Shown: piece by piece, positions 43,021-51,180 of the stretch
How the letters are laid out: each line of letters opens with the position of its first letter
Numbering within the stretch: the first letter of the stretch is position 1
NCBI GenBank assembly: GCA_017307275.1
Contig: JAFKFK010000018.1
Span: 124,001-188,000 of the forward strand
DNA from: Alphaproteobacteria bacterium
GTDB lineage: Bacteria > Pseudomonadota > Alphaproteobacteria > Reyranellales > Reyranellaceae
Length of the DNA: 64,000 nucleotides
Direction of reading: 5' to 3'
Notes under the pieces: model-generated
Seen by the model: the letters and a program-made list of their open reading frames with translations, nothing else
The model's database searches: none
Told to the model about the DNA's origin: nothing
Position numbers and translations under genes: made by a program

Positions 43021-43734
43021 TCAGTAGCCGAGATAGGACTTACGGACGTTCTCGTCGTTCTTCACGACGTCGGACGGACCGGACATCACGACCTTGCCGG
43101 TCTCGAGAACGTAGGCGTGGGTGGCGAGGTCGAGCGCCAGGGCGGCATTCTGCTCGACCAGCAGGATGCTCACCTTCTCCTCCTCGTTGATGCGCCGCAG
43201 GATGCGGAAGATTTCCTGCACGATCAGCGGCGCCAGGCCGAATGACGGTTCGTCGAGCAGCATCAGCCGGGGCTTCAGCATCAGCGCGCGGGCAATCGCC
43301 AGCATCTGCTGCTCACCACCCGACAGCGTGCCGGCCTGTTGCTGGATGCGCTCCTTGAGGCGAGGAAAGTAGGCAAAGACACGATCGAGCTCGTCCTTGA
43401 CCCCCTGCTTGTCGCGCCGCGTATAGGCAGCGATTCGCAAATTCTCGTCGACCGTGAGCGTTGTGAAGGTGCCGCGGCCCTCGGGCACATGGGCGATCCG
43501 CTGACGCACGATTTCCTCGGTCGCCATGCCGCGGATGTTCTTGCCATCGAAGCGGATTGTGCCGTCGGTGCGCACCATGTTGCAGATGGCGCGGAGGGTC
43601 GTCGTCTTGCCGGCACCGTTCGCGCCCAGCAGGGTGGTGATGCCGCCCGTCGGGATATCGAACCCGACATCGTAGAGAGACTGGGTCTGGCCGTAGAAGG
43701 CCTTCAGCCCACTGACTTCAAGCAGTGCCGCCAT
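43021..43734 (-). CDS. livF: Branched-chain amino acid-type ABC ATPase, LivF type
   Basis: A 237-residue ATPase with Walker A GANGAGKTT, signature LSGGEQQMLAIARALM and Walker B LMLLDEPSFGLAP, the last being the usual LivF wording. It begins directly after the LivG-type stop codon (no gap). Its ATP hydrolysis, with LivG, drives the permease. Confidence 0.94.
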   Translation of the reverse strand: MAALLEVSGLKAFYGQTQSLYDVGFDIPTGGITTLLGANGAGKTTTLRAICNMVRTDGTIRFDGKNIRGMATEEIVRQRIAHVPEGRGTFTTLTVDENLRIAAYTRRDKQGVKDELDRVFAYFPRLKERIQQQAGTLSGGEQQMLAIARALMLKPRLMLLDEPSFGLAPLIVQEIFRILRRINEEEKVSILLVEQNAALALDLATHAYVLETGKVVMSGPSDVVKNDENVRKSYLGY

Positions 43735-44523
43735 TTACGCAGTCCCCAGATAGGCGCGGATCACTTCGGGATCGCGCTGCACTTCCGCCGGCGTGCCGTC
43801 GGCGATCTTCTTGCCGAAGTCGATGGCGACCACCTTGTCGGACACCGACATGACGAGGCTCATGTGATGCTCGACCAACAGCACGGTGACATGCTGGGTT
43901 TCGCGCACCCGCTTGATCTGCCCCTTCAACACCTCGATCTCGTCGTGGTTCAGGCCGGCCGCCGGCTCGTCCAGCAGCAGCAGCTTGGGGCTGGAGGCCA
44001 GCGCGCGCGCCAGCTCGACACGCTTGCGGATGGGGAATGGCAACGGCCCGGCCATCGCTGTCGTGAACGGCAGCAGGTCCATGAATTCGATCAACTCCAT
44101 GGCCCGCTTGGTAATCCGCTCCTCCTCGCCCTTGACCTTGGGCAGGCGCAGCGCGTTCTCGAAGAAGGAAGTGGAACTGACGGAGTGACAACCGACTTTC
44201 ACGTTGTCGAGAACGGTCATCTTGTCGAACAGCGCCACGTTCTGGAACGTGCGGCCGATCCCGACATGAGGGATGTCGTGGCGTGGGCGCTTCAAAATCG
44301 ACTGCCCCTCGAAGAGGACGTCGCCGCTGTGCGGCGTATAGAGACGACTAAGGCAATTGAAGAGCGTCGTCTTGCCCGCCCCGTTGGGGCCGATCAGACC
44401 GGCGATCTGGCCGGGAAAAACGTCAAAACTGACGCCGTCGAGGGCCACGATTCCCCCGAAGCGGACGGAGACGTCACGGACGCTCAAAAGCGCCGAGCCG
44501 CGAGATGAGGACGGTGCTGCCAT
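43735..44523 (-). CDS. livG: Branched-chain amino acid-type ABC ATPase, LivG type
   Basis: A 262-residue ATPase with Walker A GPNGAGKTTLFNCL, HVGIGRTFQNVALFDKMTVLDNV, Walker B LLLLDEPAAGLN, and the LivG-type C-terminal AEVQRDPEVIRAYLG. The start is uncertain: ATG 44523 gives the usual length, while ATG 44559 would add 12 residues; neither has a strong Shine-Dalgarno. It heads the liv operon, whose promoter should lie in the 261-base gap shared with the divergent EF-hand gene. Confidence 0.92.
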   Translation of the reverse strand: MAAPSSSRGSALLSVRDVSVRFGGIVALDGVSFDVFPGQIAGLIGPNGAGKTTLFNCLSRLYTPHSGDVLFEGQSILKRPRHDIPHVGIGRTFQNVALFDKMTVLDNVKVGCHSVSSTSFFENALRLPKVKGEEERITKRAMELIEFMDLLPFTTAMAGPLPFPIRKRVELARALASSPKLLLLDEPAAGLNHDEIEVLKGQIKRVRETQHVTVLLVEHHMSLVMSVSDKVVAIDFGKKIADGTPAEVQRDPEVIRAYLGTA

Positions 44524-44784
44524 GATTATGCCGGTTTCGACAGTCGGCACAAAACACATGCCAACGTGCCGAAATTACCCTTGCCTCCCAAGTACTTGCG
44601 ACCCTTCTTCGGAGTCATCTCGATGATTCACGATGGCGTATCCCAATGTGGGACGCAACTCAAATGGCGCGACGCCATGCTTTGGGCGTGATTGCGCCGC
44701 AGGATACCGCCGCTCTGCGGACATTGACAGCGAACGCATTGCAACCGATACGAAACCTCCCCTCCCAAAGCGGGTCTACCGCCG

Positions 44785-45912
44785 ATGCATCGTCTTTTCC
44801 GTCCGTCGCTTTTCCTTCTCACTGCTACTTGCCTCGCCGGCCCCGCAGTCGCTCAGCAGACACCGGCACAGCCGCAGACGCCGCCCACTCAGGGATGGCC
44901 CGCGAATAAGCCGCCTACAGCCGCGACTCCTCCCGCAGCCAGCCCTCCGGCTGCAGCTGCCACGCCTCCTGCAGCCGGCGCTCCCAACGCACCAGCGCAG
45001 GCCGGGGCGACTCCACCGGCAATTCCCCTGCCGCAGTGGTTCGTCGAGATCGACGTCAACAAGAAGGGCGAGGTCACACGCGCGGACTTCCTGAAGTACC
45101 GCATGAAGTCGTTCGAGCAGCTCGACGGCAACAAGGACAATAAGCTGTCGCTCGACGAGTTCCTCAAGGTCACGGAACCGCCACTCACTCCCGATGTGCC
45201 GAATCTGCCGCCGCTCGAAGAGCGCAAGGCACGGGCACGAGCTGAGTTCCAGAACCTCGACACCAACCGCGATGGCTTTGTCGAGCGCGGCGAGGCCGAA
45301 GCGCTGGTTCACTCCGAATTCAACAATTACGACACCGACCGCGACAACAAGGTCACGGAGCCGGAAGTCCGCCTGATCGTCCAGCGTTCTTTGCAGCGCG
45401 AGGCTCAGGAGCGCCAGCAGGCCGAGGCACGTCGTCGCCAGGGCCTGATGACCTTGAACGAGTTCATCGACATGCAGATGCGCTCGGCCGACCAGCTCGA
45501 CAAGAATAACGACGGTAAGGTCAACCAGGCGGAATATCTGGTGATGGCCGGCCCGGCCGACGGCCCGCAGGCCAAGAACCTCCTGCCCTTCGACCTGCGC
45601 AAGCAGATCGCGCTGCGCAAGTTCGCCGAGATCGATACCAACAAGGACGGTCAGCTCGACCGCGTCGAACTCACGGCCTATGCGTTGAAGCAGTTCCTCG
45701 AGATCGACAGCAACAAGGATCGCTTCCTGAGCGAAGACGAGTTCAAGAAGGCGCAGGAAAGCGAAGCTGCCAAGGTCCGTGCGCTCATCCAGACGCTGCA
45801 GCCGGCCCAGCCCGCGCAGCCGCGTCCGGCTCAGCCGCGCGGTGGCCAGCCTGCTCCGGCCCCCGCTCCCGCGCCGGGCATGGCGCCGGGCCTGCCGCAA
45901 GGCACGCGCTAA
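44785..45912 (+). CDS. Secreted seven-loop EF-hand protein with Pro/Ala-rich linkers
   Basis: A 375-residue exported protein: signal peptide (to about residue 23), a Pro/Ala-rich stretch (about 25-83), seven EF-hand loops at residues 90-101, 114-125, 159-170, 183-194, 239-250, 284-295 and 308-319, then a Pro/Ala/Gly-rich tail. Loop 1 has Lys at position 5 and Asp at 12, so it may be weak; loops 2, 4 and 7 lack the central Gly but keep the ligands. The charged helices between loops 4 and 5 are probably coiled. It may buffer or sense periplasmic calcium. It is divergent from the liv operon. Confidence 0.85.
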   Translation: MHRLFRPSLFLLTATCLAGPAVAQQTPAQPQTPPTQGWPANKPPTAATPPAASPPAAAATPPAAGAPNAPAQAGATPPAIPLPQWFVEIDVNKKGEVTRADFLKYRMKSFEQLDGNKDNKLSLDEFLKVTEPPLTPDVPNLPPLEERKARARAEFQNLDTNRDGFVERGEAEALVHSEFNNYDTDRDNKVTEPEVRLIVQRSLQREAQERQQAEARRRQGLMTLNEFIDMQMRSADQLDKNNDGKVNQAEYLVMAGPADGPQAKNLLPFDLRKQIALRKFAEIDTNKDGQLDRVELTAYALKQFLEIDSNKDRFLSEDEFKKAQESEAAKVRALIQTLQPAQPAQPRPAQPRGGQPAPAPAPAPGMAPGLPQGTR

Positions 45913-45929
45913 CCATTCCGGATCTACTG

Positions 45930-45956
45930 CCATCTCCCCGCATCGCGGGGAGATGG
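45930..45956. repeat. Long perfect hairpin, REP-like, between convergent genes
   Basis: CCATCTCCCCGC and its exact complement form 12-base arms around ATC, between the EF-hand gene and glmS, which converge. It resembles the hairpin at 41051-41079 (TCTCC then CGC, AT-containing three-base loop). It can act as a bidirectional terminator, though no T-run is present. Confidence 0.6.
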
Positions 45957-45960
45957 AGGG

Positions 45961-47784
45961 TCACTCGACCGTAACGCTTTTTGCGAGATTGCGGGGCTGG
46001 TCGACGTCGGTGCCTTTGGCGACCGCCGTGTAGTAGGCCAGCAACTGCACCGGCACCGTGTAGAGAATGGGCGCCACCACCGGATCGACGGTGGGCAAGG
46101 TCAGCGCAACCACAGCCTGATTGCCGAGACGCCCCACGCCTGCTGCATCGCTCAGCAGCACGAGCTTGCCGCCGCGCGCCTTGGCCTGCTCGAAGTTCGA
46201 AGCGGTCTTGTCGAAGATCGCGTCCGTCGGCGCGACCACGACCACCGGCACCGACTCGTCGATCAGGGCGATCGGCCCGTGCTTCATCTCGCCGGCGGCA
46301 TAGCCTTCGGCGTGGATGTAGGAGATCTCCTTCAGCTTCAACGCCCCCTCGAGCGCAACCGGGAAGGACGAGCCGCGGCCGAGATAGAGCACGTCGCGTG
46401 CCTCGGCGAGGACCGTCTCGGCGACACGCTGGTACTCCTCCTCCATGTTCAGCGCCTGGTTGACGTGCGCCGGCAGCTCGATCAGCGCCAGCGCCAGCCG
46501 CGCCTCGGTCTCGGCGGAGAGCGTCCCCCTGGCCCGGCCCGCGGCAATCGCCAGGCTGAGCAGCACCGTGAGCTGCGTCGTCGTGGCCTTGGTCGAGGCG
46601 ACGCTGATCTCCGGTCCCGCAAGCGTGGGCAGCACCAGGTGCGATTCACGGGCGATCGCGCTTTCCGGCACGTTCACCACGGAGAGAATCGTCTGCTTGT
46701 TGGCCTTGGCGTAGCGGATGGCCGCCAGGGTATCGACGGTCTCGCCCGACTGGGAGACGGCGATGCAGACGCCTCCTGCCGGCAGCGGCGGCTCGCGATA
46801 GCGCAGTTCCGAAGCGACCTCGACCTCGACCGGCAGCCGGGCCAGCCCCTCCAACCAATACTTGGCGACCATGCAGGCATAGTAGGCCGTGCCGCAGGCC
46901 GTCATGGTGATGCGGCTCACCTTGTTCCAGTCGAACGGCAGGGCCGGCAGGGTGACGGAGCGCGTGGCAGGATCGAGATAGGTCTGCAGGGTGTCGCCGA
47001 TCACCGCCGGCTGTTCGTGGATCTCCTTCAGCATGAAGTGGCGGTGGTTGCCCTTGCCGATCATCGCCCCCGAGATTCCGCTCTGGCGGATCTCGCGCTT
47101 CACTTCCCAGCCGCCCTGATAGACGGTGCAGCCATCGGCGCGCAGCACGACCCAGTCGTCATCTTCGAGATAGCTGACCTGTCGCGTGAACGGCGCCAGG
47201 GCCAGCGCGTCGGTGCCGACGTACATTTCGCCATCGCCGTAGCCGACCGCCAGCGAACTGCCGCGACGGGCGCCCATCAGGATGTCGTGGCGGCCGCTGA
47301 ACAGGATGGCGAGGGCGAAGGCCCCGCGCAGGCGTTCCATCGCCTTGCCCATCGCCTGTTCCGGCGACATCTGCTTCTCGAGATAGGAGGTGATGAGCTG
47401 GGCCACGACCTCAGTATCGGTGTCGCTCTCGAAGCGACGGCCCTCGGCCGACAACTCGTCCTTCAGCTCCTGAAAGTTCTCGATGATGCCGTTGTGCACC
47501 ACCGCGACGCGGTCGGTGGCGATGGGATGAGCGTTGCGCTCCGACGGCTTGCCGTGCGTCGCCCAGCGCGTATGGCCGATGCCGATGGTGCCGGGCAGCG
47601 GCTCGGCCGCCAGCCGGGCCTCCAGGTTGACCAGCTTGCCCTCGGCCCGGCGGCGATCGATGTGGCCGTTCACCAGGGTCGCAACACCTGCCGAGTCATA
47701 ACCGCGATATTCGAGCCGTTTCAGCGCGTCGACGAGCAGAGGCGTAACGGGCGCTTTGCCGATGATGCCGATAATGCCGCACAT
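45961..47784 (-). CDS. glmS: Glutamine-fructose-6-phosphate aminotransferase (isomerizing)
   Basis: A 607-residue GlmS, which makes glucosamine 6-phosphate from fructose 6-phosphate and glutamine for cell-wall precursors. The N-terminal glutaminase starts MCGIIGIIG with nucleophile Cys2, then GIGHTRWATHGKPSERNAHP. Two SIS domains follow, with CGTAYYACMVAKYW and SQSGETVDTLAAIRYA, and the C-terminus ends DQPRNLAKSVTVE as expected. It lies 27 bases downstream of glmU. No glmS ribozyme or small-RNA site is evident. Confidence 0.97.
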   Translation of the reverse strand: MCGIIGIIGKAPVTPLLVDALKRLEYRGYDSAGVATLVNGHIDRRRAEGKLVNLEARLAAEPLPGTIGIGHTRWATHGKPSERNAHPIATDRVAVVHNGIIENFQELKDELSAEGRRFESDTDTEVVAQLITSYLEKQMSPEQAMGKAMERLRGAFALAILFSGRHDILMGARRGSSLAVGYGDGEMYVGTDALALAPFTRQVSYLEDDDWVVLRADGCTVYQGGWEVKREIRQSGISGAMIGKGNHRHFMLKEIHEQPAVIGDTLQTYLDPATRSVTLPALPFDWNKVSRITMTACGTAYYACMVAKYWLEGLARLPVEVEVASELRYREPPLPAGGVCIAVSQSGETVDTLAAIRYAKANKQTILSVVNVPESAIARESHLVLPTLAGPEISVASTKATTTQLTVLLSLAIAAGRARGTLSAETEARLALALIELPAHVNQALNMEEEYQRVAETVLAEARDVLYLGRGSSFPVALEGALKLKEISYIHAEGYAAGEMKHGPIALIDESVPVVVVAPTDAIFDKTASNFEQAKARGGKLVLLSDAAGVGRLGNQAVVALTLPTVDPVVAPILYTVPVQLLAYYTAVAKGTDVDQPRNLAKSVTVE

Positions 47785-47811
47785 GGGAGGGGGTCCGGGC
47801 TGAAGGAGTGG

Positions 47812-49170
47812 CTACTTTTTCTTGCCGCGCTTGGCCGCTGCTGCGCGGGCCTTGAGTTTTACACGAAGCGCCGCCGCCCGCCCCTTCTTTGTCACCTGGC
47901 GGGCCCGCCCGAAGGCCAGGCCATCGGCGGGAACATCCTCGGTGACGACGCTGCCGGCCGACACGTTGGCCCCTTTGCCGATGCGGACCGGCGCCACCAG
48001 CGAGCTGTTGGAGCCGATAAAAACGTCGTCCGCAATCACGGTGCGCCATTTGCCGAAGCCGTCGTAGTTCACCGCGATCGTGCCAGCCCCGATATTGCTC
48101 GCTGCACCAATGTCGGCATCGCCAAGATAGGCCAGGTGGTTGGCCTTGGCGCCGCGGCCCATGCGCGTAGCTTTGAGCTCGACGAAGTTGCCGATATGGA
48201 CGTCCTCGGCCACCTCCGAGCCCGGCCGGATGCGCGTGAAGGGCCCGACGATGGCGCCGCGCCCGATGCGCGCGCCTTCGATGTCGCAGAACGCCCTGAT
48301 TTCGACGTTGGCCGCAATCTCGACGCCCGGACCGAAGCGCACGTTGGGGCCGATGACGATGTCACTGGCCAATTTGGTGTCGGCCGACAACCAGACGGTG
48401 TCAGGATCAATCATGGTGACGCCGCCCATCATCGCCGCAGCTCGCAGGCGCTGCTGGAGTGCACGTTCGGCGACCGCCAGTTCGGCGCGCGAGTTGATCC
48501 CCTGGAACTCCGCTTCCTCCCCCTCGACGGCGATGGCCTTGTGGCCAGCGGCGCGCGCCAGGGCGACCGCGTCCGTGAGATAGAACTCGCGCTTGGCATT
48601 GTTGTTCTTGATGCCGGCCAGGAGGCCAGCGATCAGGCGACCATCGAGGCACATCACGCCGGAATTGCAGAAGTCGACGGTCTGCTCGATCTCGTCGGCA
48701 TCCTTGCTCTCGACGATCTTCTCCAGCATGCCGCGATGGACGATCAATCGGCCATAGGGCGACGGATCGCCGGCGACGAAACCCAGCACGCCCACGGCTG
48801 CACGCTCCTTGGCGCAGGCAGACAGCAGACGCTTCAAGGAGGTCGACGTCACCAGCGGCGCATCGCCGAAGACCACGAGAACCGGGCCGGTATGGCCCCG
48901 CAATGCGCCAAGGGCCGCTCGTGCCGCATCGCCGGTGCCTAGAGGCTTCTTCTGCACAACGGTCGCATGCGGGACGAAAGCCGCCGCCACATCGTGGGCG
49001 CCAAGTGCCACGACCCCCACGACGCGGGCCGGCTTCAGGGCCGCCACATTATCCAGCACGTGCCGCAGCATCGGCCGGTTGGCCAACGGATGCAGGACCT
49101 TCGGCAGGGCCGACTTCATGCGCGTGCCGGCTCCGGCAGCCAGTACGACTACAGCGATAGGCGATTTCAT
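47812..49170 (-). CDS. glmU: Bifunctional glucosamine-1-phosphate acetyltransferase/N-acetylglucosamine-1-phosphate uridyltransferase
   Basis: A 452-residue GlmU, making UDP-GlcNAc in two steps. The N-terminal uridyltransferase has LAAGAGTRMKSALPKVLHPL (residues 10-29), and the C-terminal left-handed beta-helix shows repeated hexapeptides (VEIRAFCDIEGARIGRGAIVG onward) with the acetyltransferase segment NYDGFGKWRTVIAD and a Lys-rich tail. ATG 49170 begins MKSPIAVVVLAAG, the usual N-terminus; the open frame continues upstream without homology. It is transcribed with glmS and is divergent from the phosphatase gene, a frequent alphaproteobacterial order. Confidence 0.97.
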   Translation of the reverse strand: MKSPIAVVVLAAGAGTRMKSALPKVLHPLANRPMLRHVLDNVAALKPARVVGVVALGAHDVAAAFVPHATVVQKKPLGTGDAARAALGALRGHTGPVLVVFGDAPLVTSTSLKRLLSACAKERAAVGVLGFVAGDPSPYGRLIVHRGMLEKIVESKDADEIEQTVDFCNSGVMCLDGRLIAGLLAGIKNNNAKREFYLTDAVALARAAGHKAIAVEGEEAEFQGINSRAELAVAERALQQRLRAAAMMGGVTMIDPDTVWLSADTKLASDIVIGPNVRFGPGVEIAANVEIRAFCDIEGARIGRGAIVGPFTRIRPGSEVAEDVHIGNFVELKATRMGRGAKANHLAYLGDADIGAASNIGAGTIAVNYDGFGKWRTVIADDVFIGSNSSLVAPVRIGKGANVSAGSVVTEDVPADGLAFGRARQVTKKGRAAALRVKLKARAAAAKRGKKK

Positions 49171-49230
49171 GCTCCGTCGGATGCCATGGGGCTGGCAGCC
49201 GGGCAAGACGGATGTGCTAGAGGAGTTTGC

Positions 49231-49938
49231 ATGGATACCGACATCGACAAGCTCATCGCCGCCCGCTTCGACACCGTCCTCTACGACCTCGATGGCACCC
49301 TGATCGACAGCGCCAAGGACATGGAACTGGCCGTCAGCCACGTCCTGGCCGACCACGGCCTGCCGCCGGTCTCCGACGAAGACGTACGGATCTTCATGGG
49401 CCAGGGCAGCAAAGTCACCATGGGCAAGGCCTTCGCTAAGTACGGCAAGGTGCTGGACGAGGCGGCATTGAGTGCCGTGACGCGCGAATTCGTGCGCTAC
49501 TACGAAGCCGACCCGGTCAGCAACACGACGGCCTTCGCAGGCGTCGCAGAGGTCGTGGCCCGCTTCTCCCGGCTGGGACTGAAGCAGGGTGTCTGCACCA
49601 ACAAATTCGAGAAGCCCTCGCGCATGATCCTGGAGCACCTGAAGCTGATGCCACCGATCAGCGACGTGGCAGGCGCCGATAGCTTTCCCGTCCGCAAGCC
49701 TGACCCTCGCCATATCCTGATGTTGCTGGAACGCATGGGATGCGATCCCAAGCGGGCCGTGATGATCGGCGATTCGATCCACGACGCCGAGGCTGCGCGC
49801 GGGGCGGGCCTGCCGGCAGTGCTGGTGAGCTGGGGCTACACGTCCCGCCCGGCCAGCGAACTCGGGGCCGATGCCGTCATCGACCGATTCGATGCTCTGC
49901 CCGCGACGCTGGGCAAACTTGCGACTGGGCCCCGTTGA
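49231..49938 (+). CDS. gph: HAD-family phosphatase, phosphoglycolate phosphatase type
   Basis: A 235-residue HAD hydrolase of subfamily IA. The nucleophile motif is DLDGT (residues 19-23, within VLYDLDGTLIDS), motif II is in CTNK, and motif III/IV is RKPDPRHILMLLERMG and IGDSIHDAEAARGAG. Phosphoglycolate phosphatase is the usual role, though other sugar phosphates are possible. ATG follows AGAGGAG. It is divergent from glmU and lies 36 bases upstream of the tRNA gene. Confidence 0.85.
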   Translation: MDTDIDKLIAARFDTVLYDLDGTLIDSAKDMELAVSHVLADHGLPPVSDEDVRIFMGQGSKVTMGKAFAKYGKVLDEAALSAVTREFVRYYEADPVSNTTAFAGVAEVVARFSRLGLKQGVCTNKFEKPSRMILEHLKLMPPISDVAGADSFPVRKPDPRHILMLLERMGCDPKRAVMIGDSIHDAEAARGAGLPAVLVSWGYTSRPASELGADAVIDRFDALPATLGKLATGPR

Positions 49939-49974
49939 CGATTCGGCCGACAGGCCCTATACGCGCCCCTTCCC

Positions 49975-50049
49975 GGGCGCTTAGCTCAGCGGGAGAGCAC
50001 ACCCTTCACACGGGTGGGGTCGTAGGTTCAATCCCTACAGCGCCCACCA
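49975..50049 (+). tRNA. tRNA-Val (anticodon CAC)
   Basis: A 75-base tRNA folds by eye: acceptor GGGCGCT/AGCGCCC, D arm GCTC/GAGC, anticodon stem CACCC/GGGTG with loop TTCACAC (anticodon CAC), T arm GTAGG TTCAATC CCTAC, discriminator A and encoded CCA. It reads GTG valine codons. Confidence 0.95.
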
Positions 50050-50058
50050 TGGTTTCAT

Positions 50059-50088
50059 AGGGCTCCGAGGCATTTGCTTCGGGGCCCT
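50059..50088 (+). terminator. Hairpin downstream of tRNA-Val
   Basis: AGGGCTCCGAGGCA and TGCTTCGGGGCCCT pair over 14 positions with two G-U wobbles and a two-base loop, nine bases after the CCA end. It probably ends the tRNA transcript, though the T-run is short. Confidence 0.65.
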
Positions 50089-50116
50089 AGTTCCCTGTTG
50101 CGTGGCCGACCGATCC

Positions 50117-51169
50117 ATGACCAACGCCCTGTCGCTCCGAGTCGGTGATCGCCTCCCGGATTTCGTGCTGCCGGGCCTCGACGGCAAGCTGCGCAAGTTC
50201 GTCTGGTCCTTCACCGGTGATCCGGTGTTGCTGTTGGCAGTCGCCGATCTCGGCCTGATCGATGCGGAACCTTTCGCGGCGTTGCGCGCCGCGTGCACGG
50301 CAGCCGCGACGCGACTGGTCGTGGTCTCTCCCAACCAGACTCCGGCGGCGGCCGCGTCCTGGAAGAAGTTGGGCGCCGAGCCGGAAAACCCGCTGCTGCT
50401 GCTCGACCAGAAGGGGCAGTTTCTGCCTGCCCTGCTTTCTCAGGGCGGTGCCGTCTCCTTCGGCCAGAGCATGGGCCTGCGTCAGCGCGCAATCGTGCTC
50501 GATCCCAACCAGCGCGTCGCCGGGACCTTCGACACGCGCGTGCTCGCAGCGACCACCGAAGCCATCGGTGCGCTGGCCGATTCCGTGCGCGCCAACGCGG
50601 GCTCGGACGTACGGCTCAACACCGCAATGGCGCCAGTGCTGATCCTGCCGCGCGTCTTCGAGCCGGATTTCTGTACCCAGCTCATCCGCCTCTGGAACAA
50701 AGGCGACCGCCAGGATGGCGGCGTCTCCAGCCGCTACGGCAACGTCAACATGACCGAGCTGAAGCGCACCGAAGACTACATGATCGTCGAGCCGATGATG
50801 CAGAAGGCGGTTTCCGACCGCTTGGCCTACCGCATCGGACCGGAGCTCACCAAGGTCTTCGCCTTCGACCAGCAGTTCACCTTCGATGCCCACGTGGTCC
50901 TGTCCTACAGCGCCGAAGGTGAGCATTTCTTCGGCGCCCATCGCGACAATGGTGCGCCGACCACGGCCGACCGCGCCTTCGCCGTGTCTCTGAACCTCAA
51001 TGACGATTTCGACGGCGGCGAGCTGGTGTTCCCCGAATATGCCGGCGTGCGCGTCAGCCCGCCCGCGGGCGCCGCTGCTGTCTTCTCCTGCTCGCTCCTG
51101 CACAAGGTCGGCCCGGTGAGCCGGGGCCGCCGCTATGTGCTGACGACGTTCTTTCGCCAGAAGCGTTGA
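50117..51169 (+). CDS. Peroxiredoxin-like / 2-oxoglutarate-Fe(II) oxygenase fusion protein
   Basis: A 350-residue fusion. The N-terminal 150 residues (LSLRVGDRLPDFVLPGLDGKLRKF, then a thioredoxin-like fold ending RQRAIVLDPNQRVAGTF) resemble AhpC/TSA peroxiredoxins, but the peroxidatic Cys region reads LLAVADLGLIDAEPF without Cys, so it cannot act as a thiol peroxidase. The C-terminal half is a prolyl-4-hydroxylase-type 2OG oxygenase with the iron triad His275-x-Asp277 (AHRDN) and His329 (LLHKV) and the 2OG-binding Arg in SRGRRY. GTG 50102 is an alternative start. It converges with a TauD-type gene 12 bases away. Confidence 0.82.
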   Translation: MTNALSLRVGDRLPDFVLPGLDGKLRKFVWSFTGDPVLLLAVADLGLIDAEPFAALRAACTAAATRLVVVSPNQTPAAAASWKKLGAEPENPLLLLDQKGQFLPALLSQGGAVSFGQSMGLRQRAIVLDPNQRVAGTFDTRVLAATTEAIGALADSVRANAGSDVRLNTAMAPVLILPRVFEPDFCTQLIRLWNKGDRQDGGVSSRYGNVNMTELKRTEDYMIVEPMMQKAVSDRLAYRIGPELTKVFAFDQQFTFDAHVVLSYSAEGEHFFGAHRDNGAPTTADRAFAVSLNLNDDFDGGELVFPEYAGVRVSPPAGAAAVFSCSLLHKVGPVSRGRRYVLTTFFRQKR

Positions 51170-51180
51170 GAGGTCGTAGC

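Noticed and set aside
44646-44909. Possible small gene upstream of the seven-EF-hand protein
   Set aside because: Overlaps the EF-hand gene in another frame, has no Shine-Dalgarno and no homology; the 44524-44784 gap is better seen as a divergent promoter region without a gene.
47785-47811. glmS ribozyme or other riboswitch before glmS
   Set aside because: Only 27 bases separate glmU and glmS, too short for the ribozyme, which is a Gram-positive feature.
46279-48942. 887-codon open frame on the plus strand across glmS and glmU
   Set aside because: It is antisense to two clearly conserved genes; its translation is rich in Arg, His, Asp and Gly as expected from reading GC-rich genes in reverse, with no domain.
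49975-50100. tRNA-Val as an integration site
   Set aside because: No integrase, no repeated 3' tRNA fragment and no change in gene style follow it.
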